Shown one piece after another: positions 22,908 to 31,360 of a stretch of 35,602 nt of DNA (position 1 is its first letter; each line of letters begins with the position of its first letter). The DNA is from an uncultured Parvularcula sp. (lineage in GTDB: Bacteria > Pseudomonadota > Alphaproteobacteria > Caulobacterales > Parvularculaceae). Location of the stretch: positions 1-35,602 of the forward strand of contig CALFRH010000150.1 in the NCBI GenBank assembly GCA_937919225.1. The letters run 5' to 3'. The notes beneath the pieces are model-generated. The model was not told the DNA's origin and searched no databases. It worked only from the letters and a program-made list of their open reading frames with translations. Made by a program: the position numbers and the translations under genes.

Positions 22908-25703
22908 ATGCCTCAGAACACCCCCCTTGGCGCCGATAGCCGCCTCTACCTCGTTGATGGATCTGCCTATATTTTCAGGGCTTATCACGCTCTGCCGGCG
23001 CTAACCCGTAAGTCCGATGGCGCGCCTGTGGGTGCCATCTCTGGTTTCTGCAACATGCTGTGGAAGCTTTTGACGGACGCCCAGGATGCGGCCCAGACCG
23101 AGATTGGTGTCCCCACCCATTTTGCCGTGGTGTTCGATCACAAGGGCGATACGTTCCGTAATGAGATCTACTCTGAGTATAAGGCGAACCGCGGTGCGCC
23201 GCCGGAGGATCTTGTTCCTCAGTTTCCCATTATTCGTGACGCGACCCGGGCGTTTGGGTTGCCGTGCCTTGAACAAGTGGGGTTCGAGGCTGACGACATT
23301 ATGGCGACCCACGCCCGCCTTGCCGAAGAGGCGGGGGCGGAGACCGTCATTGTCTCGTCTGATAAGGATCTTACCCAATTGGTGACGGACAAGGTGGTGA
23401 TGTTCGATCCCATGAAGAATAAGATCATCGACACCGACGCGGTGATCGAGAAGTTTGGGGTGACCCCTGACAAGATGATCGACCTGCAGGCGTTGATGGG
23501 GGATAGCACCGATAATATTCCCGGCGCGCCAGGAATCGGGCCGAAAACGGCACAACAATTACTGGAAACCTTCGGGACCCTTGATGCGTTGCTGGAGCGT
23601 ACGGATGAGATCAAGCAAAAGAAGCGGCGCGAAACCTTAGAAACGTGTCAGGACGATATATTCATGTCTCGGCAGTTGGTGACGCTCGACCAACATGTCC
23701 CCGTTCCTGACGATCCGGCCAGCTTTGGGGTAACCCCTTTTGATCATAGCCAGCTGGTGGCGTTTTTAGAGGAGATGGAGTTCACCACGCTCACCCGCCG
23801 GGTGCGGGAGGCGGGGGGCCTTGATGACAAGGGTTCAGCGAAGCCAAAGGCCTCCGTTACCGCGGAGGAGGTGCGGGAGATCGTCTATGACCCCGCTCGC
23901 CTTGAAGAGATTTTGGACGAAGCCCAGGATGGGGGCATTCTCGCTATTGATACGGAGACCAACAGCCTGAACGCGATGCGCGCACGGCTGGTGGGCGTTT
24001 GCCTTGCCACCAAGGCGGGCTACGGTGCTTATGTCCCGCTAACTCACGGGGCTGATGGCTTGGACCTGGATGATGAGGATGTGTCCCGCCAGATGGATCT
24101 TCAGACAGCGGTAGATCTCCTCCGCCCCGTGTTGGCCGACCCTTCGGTTCTCAAGATCGGGCAGAACCTCAAATATGACGCCCTCATCCTATCGGCCCAC
24201 GATTTAGAAATTGTCAGCTATGACGACACCATGCTGATGTCCTATGCCGCCGACGCGGGTAGCCATAATCATGGTATGGATGAGCTGTCCGAGCGGCATC
24301 TCGGCCATACGCCTATCGCCTTTAAAGAGATCGCGGGGACGGGAAAAAAAGCCAAGACTTTCGATCAGATCCCCATCAAGGACGCCGCACCCTATGCGGC
24401 TGAGGATGCGGATATCACCCTTCGCCTGTACGAGGTGCTGAAGCCTCGCCTACGGGCGCAGCAGGTGGCCACCGTATATGAAACCCTCGATCGGCCAATC
24501 GTGTCTGTGATTAAAGACATGGAAGAGGCGGGGGTGAAGGTGGATCGCACCCGCCTGTCCCAGCTGTCGGCAGAATTTGCCCAGCGCATGGCGGGGCACG
24601 AGGCGGCGGCCCATGAGGCGGCAGGGGAGAGTTTCAACCTTGGGTCCCCCAAACAAATTGGCGAGATCCTGTTTGGCAAGCTTGGCCTTGAAGGCGGTAA
24701 AAAGACAAAAACCGGTGCCTGGTCGACGGATGCTGATGTGCTGGAGGGGTTGGCGGCAGAGGGTGTCCCCGTCGCTCAGGAAATCCTCGGCTATCGCTCC
24801 ATGCAAAAGCTGAAAAGCACCTACACGGATGCTTTAATTGAGGCCATTCATCCCGATACAGGCCGGGTGCATACGTCCTTTTCCTTGGCGGCCACAACGA
24901 CAGGGCGATTATCGTCGAATGACCCGAACCTCCAAAACATCCCCATTCGGACGGAAGATGGACGAAAGATTCGGACGGCGTTCATTCCGGAGAAGGGGAA
25001 TGTCCTTATTTCCGCGGACTATAGTCAGATTGAGCTACGATTGTTGGCGCATATTGCCCGAATTGAGCCCCTTCGAGCTGCCTTCCGGGAGGGTCAAGAT
25101 ATTCACGCCATGACCGCTTCGGAAGTGTTCGGTGTACCGATGGAGGGGATGGATCCCATGGTCCGCCGGAATGCGAAGGCGATCAACTTAGGCATCATTT
25201 ACGGCATCTCCGCCTATGGTCAGGCCCGACAGCAGGGGATTCCGCGGGGGGAAGCCAGCCAATATATCAAAGACTATTTCAAAAAGTTCCCTGGCATTAA
25301 GGCGTATATGGATGAAACAGTCGCCCAAGCAAAAGAGCAGGGTTATGTAACGACATTGTTTGGGCGGCGATCCCACACCCCCAATATCAATGCGAAAAAC
25401 CATGCCCAGCGAGGCTTTGCCGAACGCCAAGCCATCAATGCGCCCATTCAAGGGTCAGCGGCCGATGTGGTCAAGCGGGCGATGATCCGTGTGCCCCAAG
25501 CCCTGAAAGATGAAGGCCTTAAAGCGAAAATGCTCCTCCAAGTGCATGATGAATTGGTGCTTGAATGCCCCAAGGTAGAAGCGAAGGCGACCTGTGCTCT
25601 TCTGAAAGAGGTGATGGAAAAAGCCGCCCTGCCGGCGGTCGATCTGTCTATCCCCCTGGTGGTGGAAGCGGGTGTGGGGGCCAACTGGGACGAAGCGCAT
25701 TAG
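22908..25703 (+). CDS. polA: DNA polymerase I
   Basis: A 931-residue repair and Okazaki-fragment polymerase. The 5' nuclease domain (about 1-290) starts RLYLVDGSAYIFRAYHALPA. The 3'-5' exonuclease has ILAIDTETNSL, LKIGQNLKYDA and the third motif YAAEDADITLRLYE, so proofreading looks intact. The polymerase domain has motif A, DYSQIELRLLAH (from 704). The O-helix reads RRNAKAINLGIIYG, with Leu761 where E. coli has Phe762. Motif C is QVHDELVLE (about 878). An in-frame ATG lies 15 bases upstream, but GAGG sits at the right distance before the ATG at 22908. It is followed directly by a repeat-rich gap. Confidence 0.96.
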   Translation: MPQNTPLGADSRLYLVDGSAYIFRAYHALPALTRKSDGAPVGAISGFCNMLWKLLTDAQDAAQTEIGVPTHFAVVFDHKGDTFRNEIYSEYKANRGAPPEDLVPQFPIIRDATRAFGLPCLEQVGFEADDIMATHARLAEEAGAETVIVSSDKDLTQLVTDKVVMFDPMKNKIIDTDAVIEKFGVTPDKMIDLQALMGDSTDNIPGAPGIGPKTAQQLLETFGTLDALLERTDEIKQKKRRETLETCQDDIFMSRQLVTLDQHVPVPDDPASFGVTPFDHSQLVAFLEEMEFTTLTRRVREAGGLDDKGSAKPKASVTAEEVREIVYDPARLEEILDEAQDGGILAIDTETNSLNAMRARLVGVCLATKAGYGAYVPLTHGADGLDLDDEDVSRQMDLQTAVDLLRPVLADPSVLKIGQNLKYDALILSAHDLEIVSYDDTMLMSYAADAGSHNHGMDELSERHLGHTPIAFKEIAGTGKKAKTFDQIPIKDAAPYAAEDADITLRLYEVLKPRLRAQQVATVYETLDRPIVSVIKDMEEAGVKVDRTRLSQLSAEFAQRMAGHEAAAHEAAGESFNLGSPKQIGEILFGKLGLEGGKKTKTGAWSTDADVLEGLAAEGVPVAQEILGYRSMQKLKSTYTDALIEAIHPDTGRVHTSFSLAATTTGRLSSNDPNLQNIPIRTEDGRKIRTAFIPEKGNVLISADYSQIELRLLAHIARIEPLRAAFREGQDIHAMTASEVFGVPMEGMDPMVRRNAKAINLGIIYGISAYGQARQQGIPRGEASQYIKDYFKKFPGIKAYMDETVAQAKEQGYVTTLFGRRSHTPNINAKNHAQRGFAERQAINAPIQGSAADVVKRAMIRVPQALKDEGLKAKMLLQVHDELVLECPKVEAKATCALLKEVMEKAALPAVDLSIPLVVEAGVGANWDEAH

Positions 25704-25704
25704 A

Positions 25705-25829
25705 GCGTCGCGCCAGAAGCATGCCCTCCGCGCCGGCGGAGGGCGAGAATCGGTTTTGGCATTTCGCGACGCGACAAACAAAGAATCTAGAGCAAACTTG
25801 TGACGCAAAGTTAAGGCAGTTTGCTCTAG
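25705..25829. repeat. Composite palindromic repeat after polA
   Basis: Three stems are nested or in tandem. GCGTCGCG (25705-25712) pairs with CGCGACGC (25765-25772). Inside it, GCCCTCCGC/GCGGAGGGC forms a 9-bp stem with a GCCG loop (25723-25744). After a short link, CTAGAGCAAACT (25787-25798) pairs with AGTTTGCTCTAG (25818-25829) over 12 bp. The ACAAAGAATCTAGAGC segment recalls rhizobial RIME-like repeats. It begins two bases after the polA stop. Confidence 0.75.
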
Positions 25830-26065
25830 GCGTTTCATTCAAATCGCTGCCTCTCTGCTCATTCTCGCGCTGGCGGGGATCAGGGGGAAGTACGGGACCC
25901 AATGCTCGCGATCTGATAAGCCGAAGGGGACGGGAATCATTTCTTCGTGCTGAGCAGGTTTCGTAAAATCTCTCTGATGCGGATGGCCCTTCTTGGGAAA
26001 ACAAAGATCATAAAAATCCAAGCGCCCATGATCAAGTTGTGGGCGGATAGGTCGATGAGCTGAGT
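25830..26065. other. Gene-free sequence upstream of the XRE regulator
   Basis: With the preceding repeat, about 400 bases after polA lack a convincing gene. Short frames here have no family resemblance or usable start. The segment around 25860-25885 may be a degenerate REP-like palindrome. I see no RNA gene. Confidence 0.4.
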
Positions 26066-26094
26066 ATATATATTCACAATATGTGAATATATAT
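26066..26094 (+). promoter_or_regulatory. Palindromic operator candidate of the XRE gene
   Basis: ATATATATTCAC (26066-26077) and GTGAATATATAT (26083-26094) are exact reverse complements around AATAT. A further GTGAAT half-site lies at 26106-26111, overlapping the first possible start codon. The site is AT-rich and sits at the promoter position, as expected for an autoregulated repressor. Whether the adjacent protein binds it is inference. Confidence 0.6.
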
Positions 26095-26109
26095 GATGCT
26101 TAATTGTGA

Positions 26110-26469
26110 ATGGCTAGTCCCATCGGTGCGTCGCAGTTTGCGGGAATGGAGACATTGCCAGACCGATTACGGAAACGAGCGAGTGACTTGAGTCTTTCGA
26201 ATGCTGAGGTCGCTCGTCGAGCAGGCCTAGGCGAAACACGATATGCGAACTACACGTCTGGTCGGAGTGAACCCGACTTGGCTACCCTCGGTCGGCTTGC
26301 TGAAGTGCTTCAAACCACACCGAATATCTTACTTGGCGTGGAAGAGGGCGAGAAAACTGATATTGCGCAGGACCGCCTCTTGGCAGCTTTTGCGGTTCTT
26401 GATCCCACTGACCGCGAGGTCCTGGTCGCCTGCGCAAACGCCATGGTGAAAGTCCGCCAGCGGACGTAA
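26110..26469 (+). CDS. XRE/Cro-type helix-turn-helix regulator
   Basis: A 119-residue protein. The HTH_3 domain (about 15-75) includes the recognition-helix pattern SNAEVARRAGLGETRYANYTSG and DLATLGRLAEVLQTTPNILLG. A short C-terminal tail (AQDRLLAAFAVLDPTDREVLVACANAM) is probably a dimerisation helix. No peptidase or S24 domain is present. No ribosome binding site precedes the ATG at 26110. A start at 26146 (METLPDRL) would give 107 residues with the whole HTH domain and may be the true one; leaderless translation from 26110 is another possibility. The upstream palindrome suggests autoregulation. Its targets are unknown. Confidence 0.75.
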   Translation: MASPIGASQFAGMETLPDRLRKRASDLSLSNAEVARRAGLGETRYANYTSGRSEPDLATLGRLAEVLQTTPNILLGVEEGEKTDIAQDRLLAAFAVLDPTDREVLVACANAMVKVRQRT

Positions 26470-26530
26470 AACTTCTTATAGGTTGGTTTTGATAAGGCGT
26501 CGTAAAAGATCTTCTAAACGTCCTTACCAT

Positions 26531-26604
26531 CCGCTCATCCCCACGAAAGTGGGGATCTGTTATTCTCGCATCTGCAGATTCCCGCCTCACGCCGGGATGA
26601 GCGG
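26531..26604. repeat. Composite palindromic repeat (CCGCTCATCCC type)
   Basis: CCGCTCATCCC (26531-26541) pairs with GGGATGAGCGG (26594-26604). Inside, ATCCCCAC/GTGGGGAT forms an 8-bp stem with a GAAA loop (26537-26556), which competes with the outer stem. A second small GC stem lies near 26581-26596. It is a BIME-like unit between the XRE and DUF4282 genes. Confidence 0.7.
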
Positions 26605-26695
26605 CGGCCCTTTCTGTTCCTGGCGGGACTGCTCTTGATCTTCCCTGCCAGACCGCCAAAAGACGGTATAGCTTGGCGTGCAAGAGGAGAGCCCC

Positions 26696-27178
26696 ATGAC
26701 GGAGTTAATCGGCCGGTTTTTGAGTTTCGAAGAGCATCTGGGCCGGGGGCTGGTCAAGTTCGCCTATTATGTCGCGCTTTTCTATTTAGTGGTGCTCAGC
26801 CTCTATGACATGGTTGGTTTTTTGTTTGGCGGGTTTCGGCTTGGACAATTCCTCCTGGTACCCTTTAAATTCTTGATTTCAATATTGGTGCTACGGGTGG
26901 TGGCTGAACTGGTGATGGCCATCCTGTCCATTGATGACCATCTTCAACAGGGAGCGCGGGCCACCGATGATGGGTTCGAGGCGGGGCTGACACCGTCTAC
27001 GCCTGCGCCGTCCACAACCATCCACGATGCGGCAACGCCTGCTCCGCCGACGGCGCCGGTTGAGGAGGCGTCCGAGGAGACCACCGGCGAAGCAGAAGAG
27101 GCTGCGCGGAAGGCCGAGAAAAAGGCGGCTAAGAAAGCCAAGAAGGCAAAGGAAGACGCTGACGATAAAGGGGCGTAG
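26696..27178 (+). CDS. DUF4282-like membrane protein with Lys/Ala-rich tail
   Basis: About 160 residues. Residues 1-95 contain two long hydrophobic helices (KFAYYVALFYLVVLSLYDMV and FLLVPFKFLISILVLRVVAE) followed by LVMAILSIDDHLQ, the pattern of DUF4282. The remaining part is Pro/Ala/Thr-rich, then Glu-rich, then a Lys/Ala helix (EEAARKAEKKAAKKAKKAK), likely disordered or coiled in the cytoplasm. The ATG at 26696 has GAGGAG upstream. The function is unknown. It stands alone between repeats, upstream of a plus-strand terminator-like hairpin. Confidence 0.75.
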   Translation: MTELIGRFLSFEEHLGRGLVKFAYYVALFYLVVLSLYDMVGFLFGGFRLGQFLLVPFKFLISILVLRVVAELVMAILSIDDHLQQGARATDDGFEAGLTPSTPAPSTTIHDAATPAPPTAPVEEASEETTGEAEEAARKAEKKAAKKAKKAKEDADDKGA

Positions 27179-27185
27179 AGAGCAT

Positions 27186-27239
27186 TGCGGATAAAGCTTG
27201 CTCCGGACCCCGCTCCGGGGGTGGTTCCGGTTATCCGCA
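27186..27239. repeat. Long palindrome after the DUF4282 gene
   Basis: TGCGGATAA (27186-27194) pairs with TTATCCGCA (27231-27239). Inside, CCGGA/TCCGG (27203-27207 with 27226-27230) and CCCCG/CGGGG around CTC extend the stem. It starts eight bases after the DUF4282 stop. It has no U-tract. Confidence 0.65.
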
Positions 27240-27393
27240 TAAGCTGCGCGACAAAACAAAGATGGTGTGGTTTGAGGAAGTTGCCTTGAGCACTGATCAA
27301 ACACCCGACTGGGCGTCGGGCGGTCAGCCCGCCCCATCGGAGGCGCCACACGCCGCGAGGCAAGAGAAGCCTCTGCCGGGGCATTCTTCAGCT

Positions 27394-27422
27394 TTGAAAG
27401 GCCCCCCGGACCTTTCAATTTT
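27394..27422 (+). terminator. Terminator-like hairpin on the plus strand
   Basis: TTGAAAGG (27394-27401) pairs with CCTTTCAA (27411-27418) around a nine-base C-rich loop and is followed by TTTT. It could end the DUF4282 transcript before the convergent tRNA-Thr gene. The rest of the 27240-27513 stretch holds only short GC palindromes and no supported gene. Confidence 0.45.
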
Positions 27423-27513
27423 GCTGCGCAAAACCGGTTACGAATGGTGCGAGTTGACGAAGTTAACTTGAACCCATCGGCCTCAAGTAGCGAAGCGGTA
27501 GGCCAAACAAAAA

Positions 27514-27589
<76 letters not shown>

Positions 27590-27599
27590 AATGAGAGGC

Positions 27600-27628
27600 C
27601 TCATACCCAACTTGGGAATAGGGCGCAA
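27600..27628 (-). promoter_or_regulatory. Possible promoter of tRNA-Thr
   Basis: On the minus strand TTGCGC and TATGAG are spaced by 17 bases. The second ends 11 bases before the mature tRNA 5' end. This fits a sigma-70-like promoter only moderately; infB read-through is the alternative. Confidence 0.3.
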
Positions 27629-27718
27629 TTCTTGTTCAAAAGAGAAAGGACCACCCGTCTGAGGCGCATCATTTTGTGCCGCTAAGGGCCCGCGGTGATG
27701 ATGACGAGAAGAGCGTTG

Positions 27719-30337
27719 CTAAGCCACGCTCTCCAACGTCCGTTCGATCTTTTCAACGTCAAAGCATTCGATGACATCGCCAACTTTGAGGTCGTCATAA
27801 TTGGCAAAGCTCATGCCGCACTCCTGGCCCGCCGGGACGTCATTGACGTCATCCTTAAAGCGTTTGAGTTGGCTAAGCTCGCCCTCGTGGATCACGACAT
27901 TATCGCGCAGGAGGCGGACTTTCGAGCCGCGCTTGACCTGACCTTCGGTGACGCGACACCCCGCCACTTTGCCCAATTTGGAGATGTTGAAGACTTCCAA
28001 AATCTCAGCATTGCCAAGGAAGGTCTCCCGCAATTCGGGATCCAGCATCCCCGTGAGAGTGCCTTTGATGTCGTCAATAAGGTCGTAGATCACGGAGTAA
28101 TAGCGAACTTCAACGCCAGACTTCTCGGACTGATCCCGAGCCTGCTTATTGGCGCGGACATTAAATCCGACAACTGGCGCGTTCGACGCCTCGGCGAGGA
28201 TCACATCGCTTTCGGAGATCGCCCCGACACCGGTATGAAGGACGCGGACACGTACCTCTTTGTTGGACATCTTTGTCAGGGCCCCAACAATCGCTTCCAC
28301 TGAGCCCTGCACGTCAGCCTTGATGACAAGCGGTAGATCTTTGATCTCAGCATCTTGAAGCTGGGCCATCATCTGTTCGAGCGATGTACCAGAGGTGGCG
28401 GCGTTCGCCTTCTCCCGCTTGGTGCGCTGACGATATTCAGCGACCTCGCGAGCGCGCGCTTCTGAGTCCACCACAGCGAATTGCTCGCCGGGATCGGGCA
28501 CACCGTTAAGACCCAAAAGCTCCACCGGTTGTGCGGGCACGGCCTCTTTTACTTGTTTGCCCTGGTCGTTGATCAGTGCCCGTACCTTACCCCATTCTGA
28601 GCCAGCGACGATCACATCGCCGCGTTTGAGTGTTCCGCCTTGAACGAGGAAAGTGGCCACGGGCCCCCGACCTTTGTCGAGTTGAGCCTCAACAACCGTG
28701 CCAAAGGGCTGACGGTTTTTGTCGGCTTTGAGTTCCAGCAGCTCCGATTGCAACTGAATGGCTTCGAGGAGGCCTTCAATATTGATTTTCTTAAGGGCCG
28801 AAACCTCAACATCTTGCACCTCACCGCCCATGCTCTCCACCTGGAGTTCATGTTGGAGAAGGTCGGTCTTCACCCGGGTTGGATCAACGCCGGGCTTGTC
28901 AATTTTGTTGATCGCTACAATGATCGGCACACCTGCCGCCTTGGCGTGGTTAATGCTCTCAATGGTTTGAGGCATGACGCCATCGTCGGCTGCCACCACA
29001 ATGATGACAATGTCCGTCACCGTCGCGCCGCGGGCGCGCATAGCGGTAAAGGCCGCGTGGCCTGGCGTGTCGAGGAAGCTGATCAGGCTGCCGTCGGGTG
29101 CTTTGACTTGGTATGCGCCGATATGCTGGGTGATCCCGCCCGCTTCCCCCGACACCACATTCGCCGAACGGATGGCATCCAGGAGGGAGGTCTTTCCGTG
29201 GTCCACATGACCCATAATCGTGACCACGGGTGGCCGCGCGGTAAGGTCTGCGTCCGACGCATCTTCGGCAATCAGCCCCTCTTCCACATCCGCATCGGAA
29301 ACCCGTTTGACGGTGTGACCGAGATCTTCGGCAATAAGCTGCGCGGTATCCGCATCAAGGGAGGCGTTGGCCTGGACCATCTGGCCCTGCTTCATCAGTT
29401 CCCGGATGAGTTCAGTGGATCGCATGCCCATCCGTTTTGCGAGTTCCTGGACGGTGATGATCTCGGGGATCACCACTTCGCGGACTTGCTTGGCGTCGGC
29501 TGAGCCGCGTTTGGCCCGGGCCTGCTTTTCTCTTTCGCGGGCACGGCGCACCGAAGCGAGGGAGCGCTGGCGCTCATCATCTTCGAGGGCTTTGGCAATG
29601 GTCAGGCGGCCTGTCCGGCGCTTGGGCGCCTCTTTGCCTTTGCTTTCATTGTTCGCGCCAAAGTTCCGCTTTTGCTTGATGCGGCCTCCAAGGGCGGACA
29701 ACGGGTTGTCTTCGTCGCTGGCAAACGCTGCTTTTTCTTTGTCGCTGTCCTTCGTGCCGCTGGCGGAGGACAATCCTTTTGCTTTGGCTTCTTGGCGACG
29801 CTTGCGCTCTGCCTCTTCGGCTTCGAGAGCCTTTTGCGCCTCTTCCTCAGCTTTCTTGCGGGCCTCGGCCTCCTTGGCGCGCTTTTCTTCTTCTTCCTGC
29901 TGGGCTTTCCGCGCGGCCTCTAGGCGTGCTTTTTCCTCGGCTTCCCGGCGCTCACGGTCGGCCCGTTCCGCGGCCTCGCGCTTGGCTTTTTCCTCGGCCG
30001 CCTTTTTGGCAATGGCGAGGGCCTGAGCGCGTTTTTTCTGCTCAGCGTCTGATAGCTGACGCAGGACTTTAGGCCGGCCCTTGGGCTTGGCTTCCGCCGT
30101 GCCTGACGCGGCTGGAGCCACTTTCTTGGTGGCTGCCTTCTTCGTCACTACTTTTGGAGACGCAGAGGCGCCCGCCGCTGGGCCTTCACCCGGCGCGCGA
30201 ACACGGCGCTTCTTCTCCACGACCACCGTTTTGGTTTTGCCGTGGGGAAAGCTCTGCTTTACCGCGCCCGTCTCCGTTTTCTTCAGAGTCAGGGGGCGCC
30301 GCGCGCCTTGAGATTTTTCCTGCGTTTCGTCGCTCAT
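27719..30337 (-). CDS. infB: Translation initiation factor IF-2
   Basis: IF-2 is the GTPase that places initiator tRNA on the ribosome. The 872-residue product has a charged N-terminal part with the IF2-associated segments ([14 protein letters not shown]) and a long Ala/Glu/Lys/Arg coiled region (about 105-180). The G domain follows: [16 protein letters not shown] and NKIDKP. Beta-barrel domains follow, ending in the fMet-tRNA-binding C-terminal domain with [23 protein letters not shown]. The ATG at 30337 has GGAGA four bases upstream. It is the last gene of the rimP–nusA–ylxR–infB operon. rbfA and truB, which often follow infB, are not here. Confidence 0.97.
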   Translation of the reverse strand: MSDETQEKSQGARRPLTLKKTETGAVKQSFPHGKTKTVVVEKKRRVRAPGEGPAAGASASPKVVTKKAATKKVAPAASGTAEAKPKGRPKVLRQLSDAEQKKRAQALAIAKKAAEEKAKREAAERADRERREAEEKARLEAARKAQQEEEEKRAKEAEARKKAEEEAQKALEAEEAERKRRQEAKAKGLSSASGTKDSDKEKAAFASDEDNPLSALGGRIKQKRNFGANNESKGKEAPKRRTGRLTIAKALEDDERQRSLASVRRAREREKQARAKRGSADAKQVREVVIPEIITVQELAKRMGMRSTELIRELMKQGQMVQANASLDADTAQLIAEDLGHTVKRVSDADVEEGLIAEDASDADLTARPPVVTIMGHVDHGKTSLLDAIRSANVVSGEAGGITQHIGAYQVKAPDGSLISFLDTPGHAAFTAMRARGATVTDIVIIVVAADDGVMPQTIESINHAKAAGVPIIVAINKIDKPGVDPTRVKTDLLQHELQVESMGGEVQDVEVSALKKINIEGLLEAIQLQSELLELKADKNRQPFGTVVEAQLDKGRGPVATFLVQGGTLKRGDVIVAGSEWGKVRALINDQGKQVKEAVPAQPVELLGLNGVPDPGEQFAVVDSEARAREVAEYRQRTKREKANAATSGTSLEQMMAQLQDAEIKDLPLVIKADVQGSVEAIVGALTKMSNKEVRVRVLHTGVGAISESDVILAEASNAPVVGFNVRANKQARDQSEKSGVEVRYYSVIYDLIDDIKGTLTGMLDPELRETFLGNAEILEVFNISKLGKVAGCRVTEGQVKRGSKVRLLRDNVVIHEGELSQLKRFKDDVNDVPAGQECGMSFANYDDLKVGDVIECFDVEKIERTLESVA

Positions 30338-30383
30338 AGGTCTCCAAATGGGCTCCGAATAAGCCCCAAAAAGGGTTGCCCCT

Positions 30384-30418
30384 TCCGAAAGGTCGCGTTC
30401 ATTCGCGGCTTTCGGAAA
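30384..30418 (-). promoter_or_regulatory. Hairpin in the infB leader
   Basis: TTCCGAAAG (30384-30392) and CTTTCGGAA (30410-30418) are exact reverse complements around 17 bases. They lie in the 178-bp ylxR–infB gap, 47 bases ahead of the infB ATG. It may be an RNA-processing or regulatory stem. There is no T-tract on the minus strand directly after it. Confidence 0.4.
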
Positions 30419-30515
30419 CCCCTAGTTTATCACATCCGTACGGGGGCGAGGACGCGTCCATACAGCGCCGATGCCCCTGGGTCCACACTTGGGGCCCGTG
30501 AGTAAAGAGAAATAG

Positions 30516-31139
30516 TCACTTTTCTATAGGTGCTGCACCTGGATCGCCGGTGAAGGCTTGCCATCGGCGAAGGTCATAAAGGGCCCTTTCAGCGGCTTTC
30601 CCGGGCAAAAGACCCAAATGCACAACACCCACATCCCCAACAGCATGACTGAGCGTCCCACTGTCGACGGAAAGAGGGATATGGGGGACAGGCCCATGAT
30701 GCTCAAGCGCTTGGCTGATTTTTCTCACCCCGTCAGGGGCCGCATCATTGGGGCAGATGTAAGCTAAAAGGGATGCAGCTTTTGATCTGACGCTGTCAAA
30801 GCCCGCCACCAATTGGCCCGCCCGCCGTGCCAGGCCCAACTGGTTAAGGGCCTTGTCCTCTAAAAGGCGGCTGAGGGTATCGGCGAAGGCATCGGGCGTC
30901 GCCCCATCTGGCAGGGGGGTTGCGGCGCGAAAGCTTTTCGCAAAGGCGTTTTTCTTAAGCGCTGCGAGGAGGGTGCTTCTCTCAGCTGTTAGCCAGGCGC
31001 CACGTCCGGGAAGTTTTTCGCCGAGGTCCGGCACGAGGGTTTCGTCGGGACCCTGCACAAATCGAATAGCGAGGGCGCCGGGGGTAAGGCCCTCTCCCGT
31101 GGCGACGCAACGACGGTCATTATGGCGGGTTTTGGGCAT
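30516..31139 (-). CDS. ylxR: YlxR (DUF448)–L7Ae-like RNA-binding protein
   Basis: A two-domain protein of 207 residues. The N-terminal DUF448 domain has RRCVATGEGL, near the family signature R-x-C-(I/V)-x-(T/S), and LPGRGAWLT. The C-terminal L7Ae/L30e-like fold is marked by LGLARRAGQLVAGFDSVRSKAA. YlxR in Bacillus modulates RNase P (RnpM); the role of the fused alphaproteobacterial form is less clear but probably involves RNA binding in ribosome or RNase P function. The frame is open 93 codons further upstream through a palindromic repeat. I chose the ATG at 31139 because the domain begins there. nusA–ylxR–infB is the standard order. Confidence 0.88.
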   Translation of the reverse strand: MPKTRHNDRRCVATGEGLTPGALAIRFVQGPDETLVPDLGEKLPGRGAWLTAERSTLLAALKKNAFAKSFRAATPLPDGATPDAFADTLSRLLEDKALNQLGLARRAGQLVAGFDSVRSKAASLLAYICPNDAAPDGVRKISQALEHHGPVPHIPLSVDSGTLSHAVGDVGVVHLGLLPGKAAERALYDLRRWQAFTGDPGAAPIEK

Positions 31140-31360
31140 GGGGTGTTCGCTTTTCTGATCGTGCCGCTTTAGGCGTTCACCACGGCTTGTCCGTGGTGTC
31201 CAAAGCATCCAGTGCCAAATCTTAGGGTAGTGGGGCCCACGGACGCTGACGCGCCGTGGGGAACAATAATTGGCGGACAAAGGCGTGAGCCCATAGCTCC
31301 TTTCCGCCCAAAGATGGATCCCGGACATTGGCTTTACCAACGCCGAGGTGGCGGCACTTT
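31140..31360. repeat. nusA–ylxR gap with dispersed palindromic repeat, copy 2
   Basis: 31175-31201 is the exact reverse complement of 2107-2133 and forms the same CACCACGG/CCGTGGTG hairpin. It is followed about 40 bases later by CCCACGG/CCGTGGG (around 31235-31260), like the paired inverted copy at the first site. The pair interrupts an otherwise compact operon. No gene is seen; the leftward extension of the ylxR frame through it is judged untranslated. Confidence 0.75.

Noticed and set aside
25839-26021. 60-codon minus-strand frame after polA
   Set aside because: The sequence looks like translated repeat DNA, with no known family and no ribosome binding site.
27262-27471. 69-codon open frame between the DUF4282 gene and tRNA-Thr
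   Set aside because: No ribosome binding site, no family resemblance, and it runs through a terminator-like hairpin and several short palindromes.
28640-29503. 287-codon plus-strand frame opposite infB
   Set aside because: Antisense shadow of a well-conserved gene; its His/Gly-rich translation has no recognisable family.
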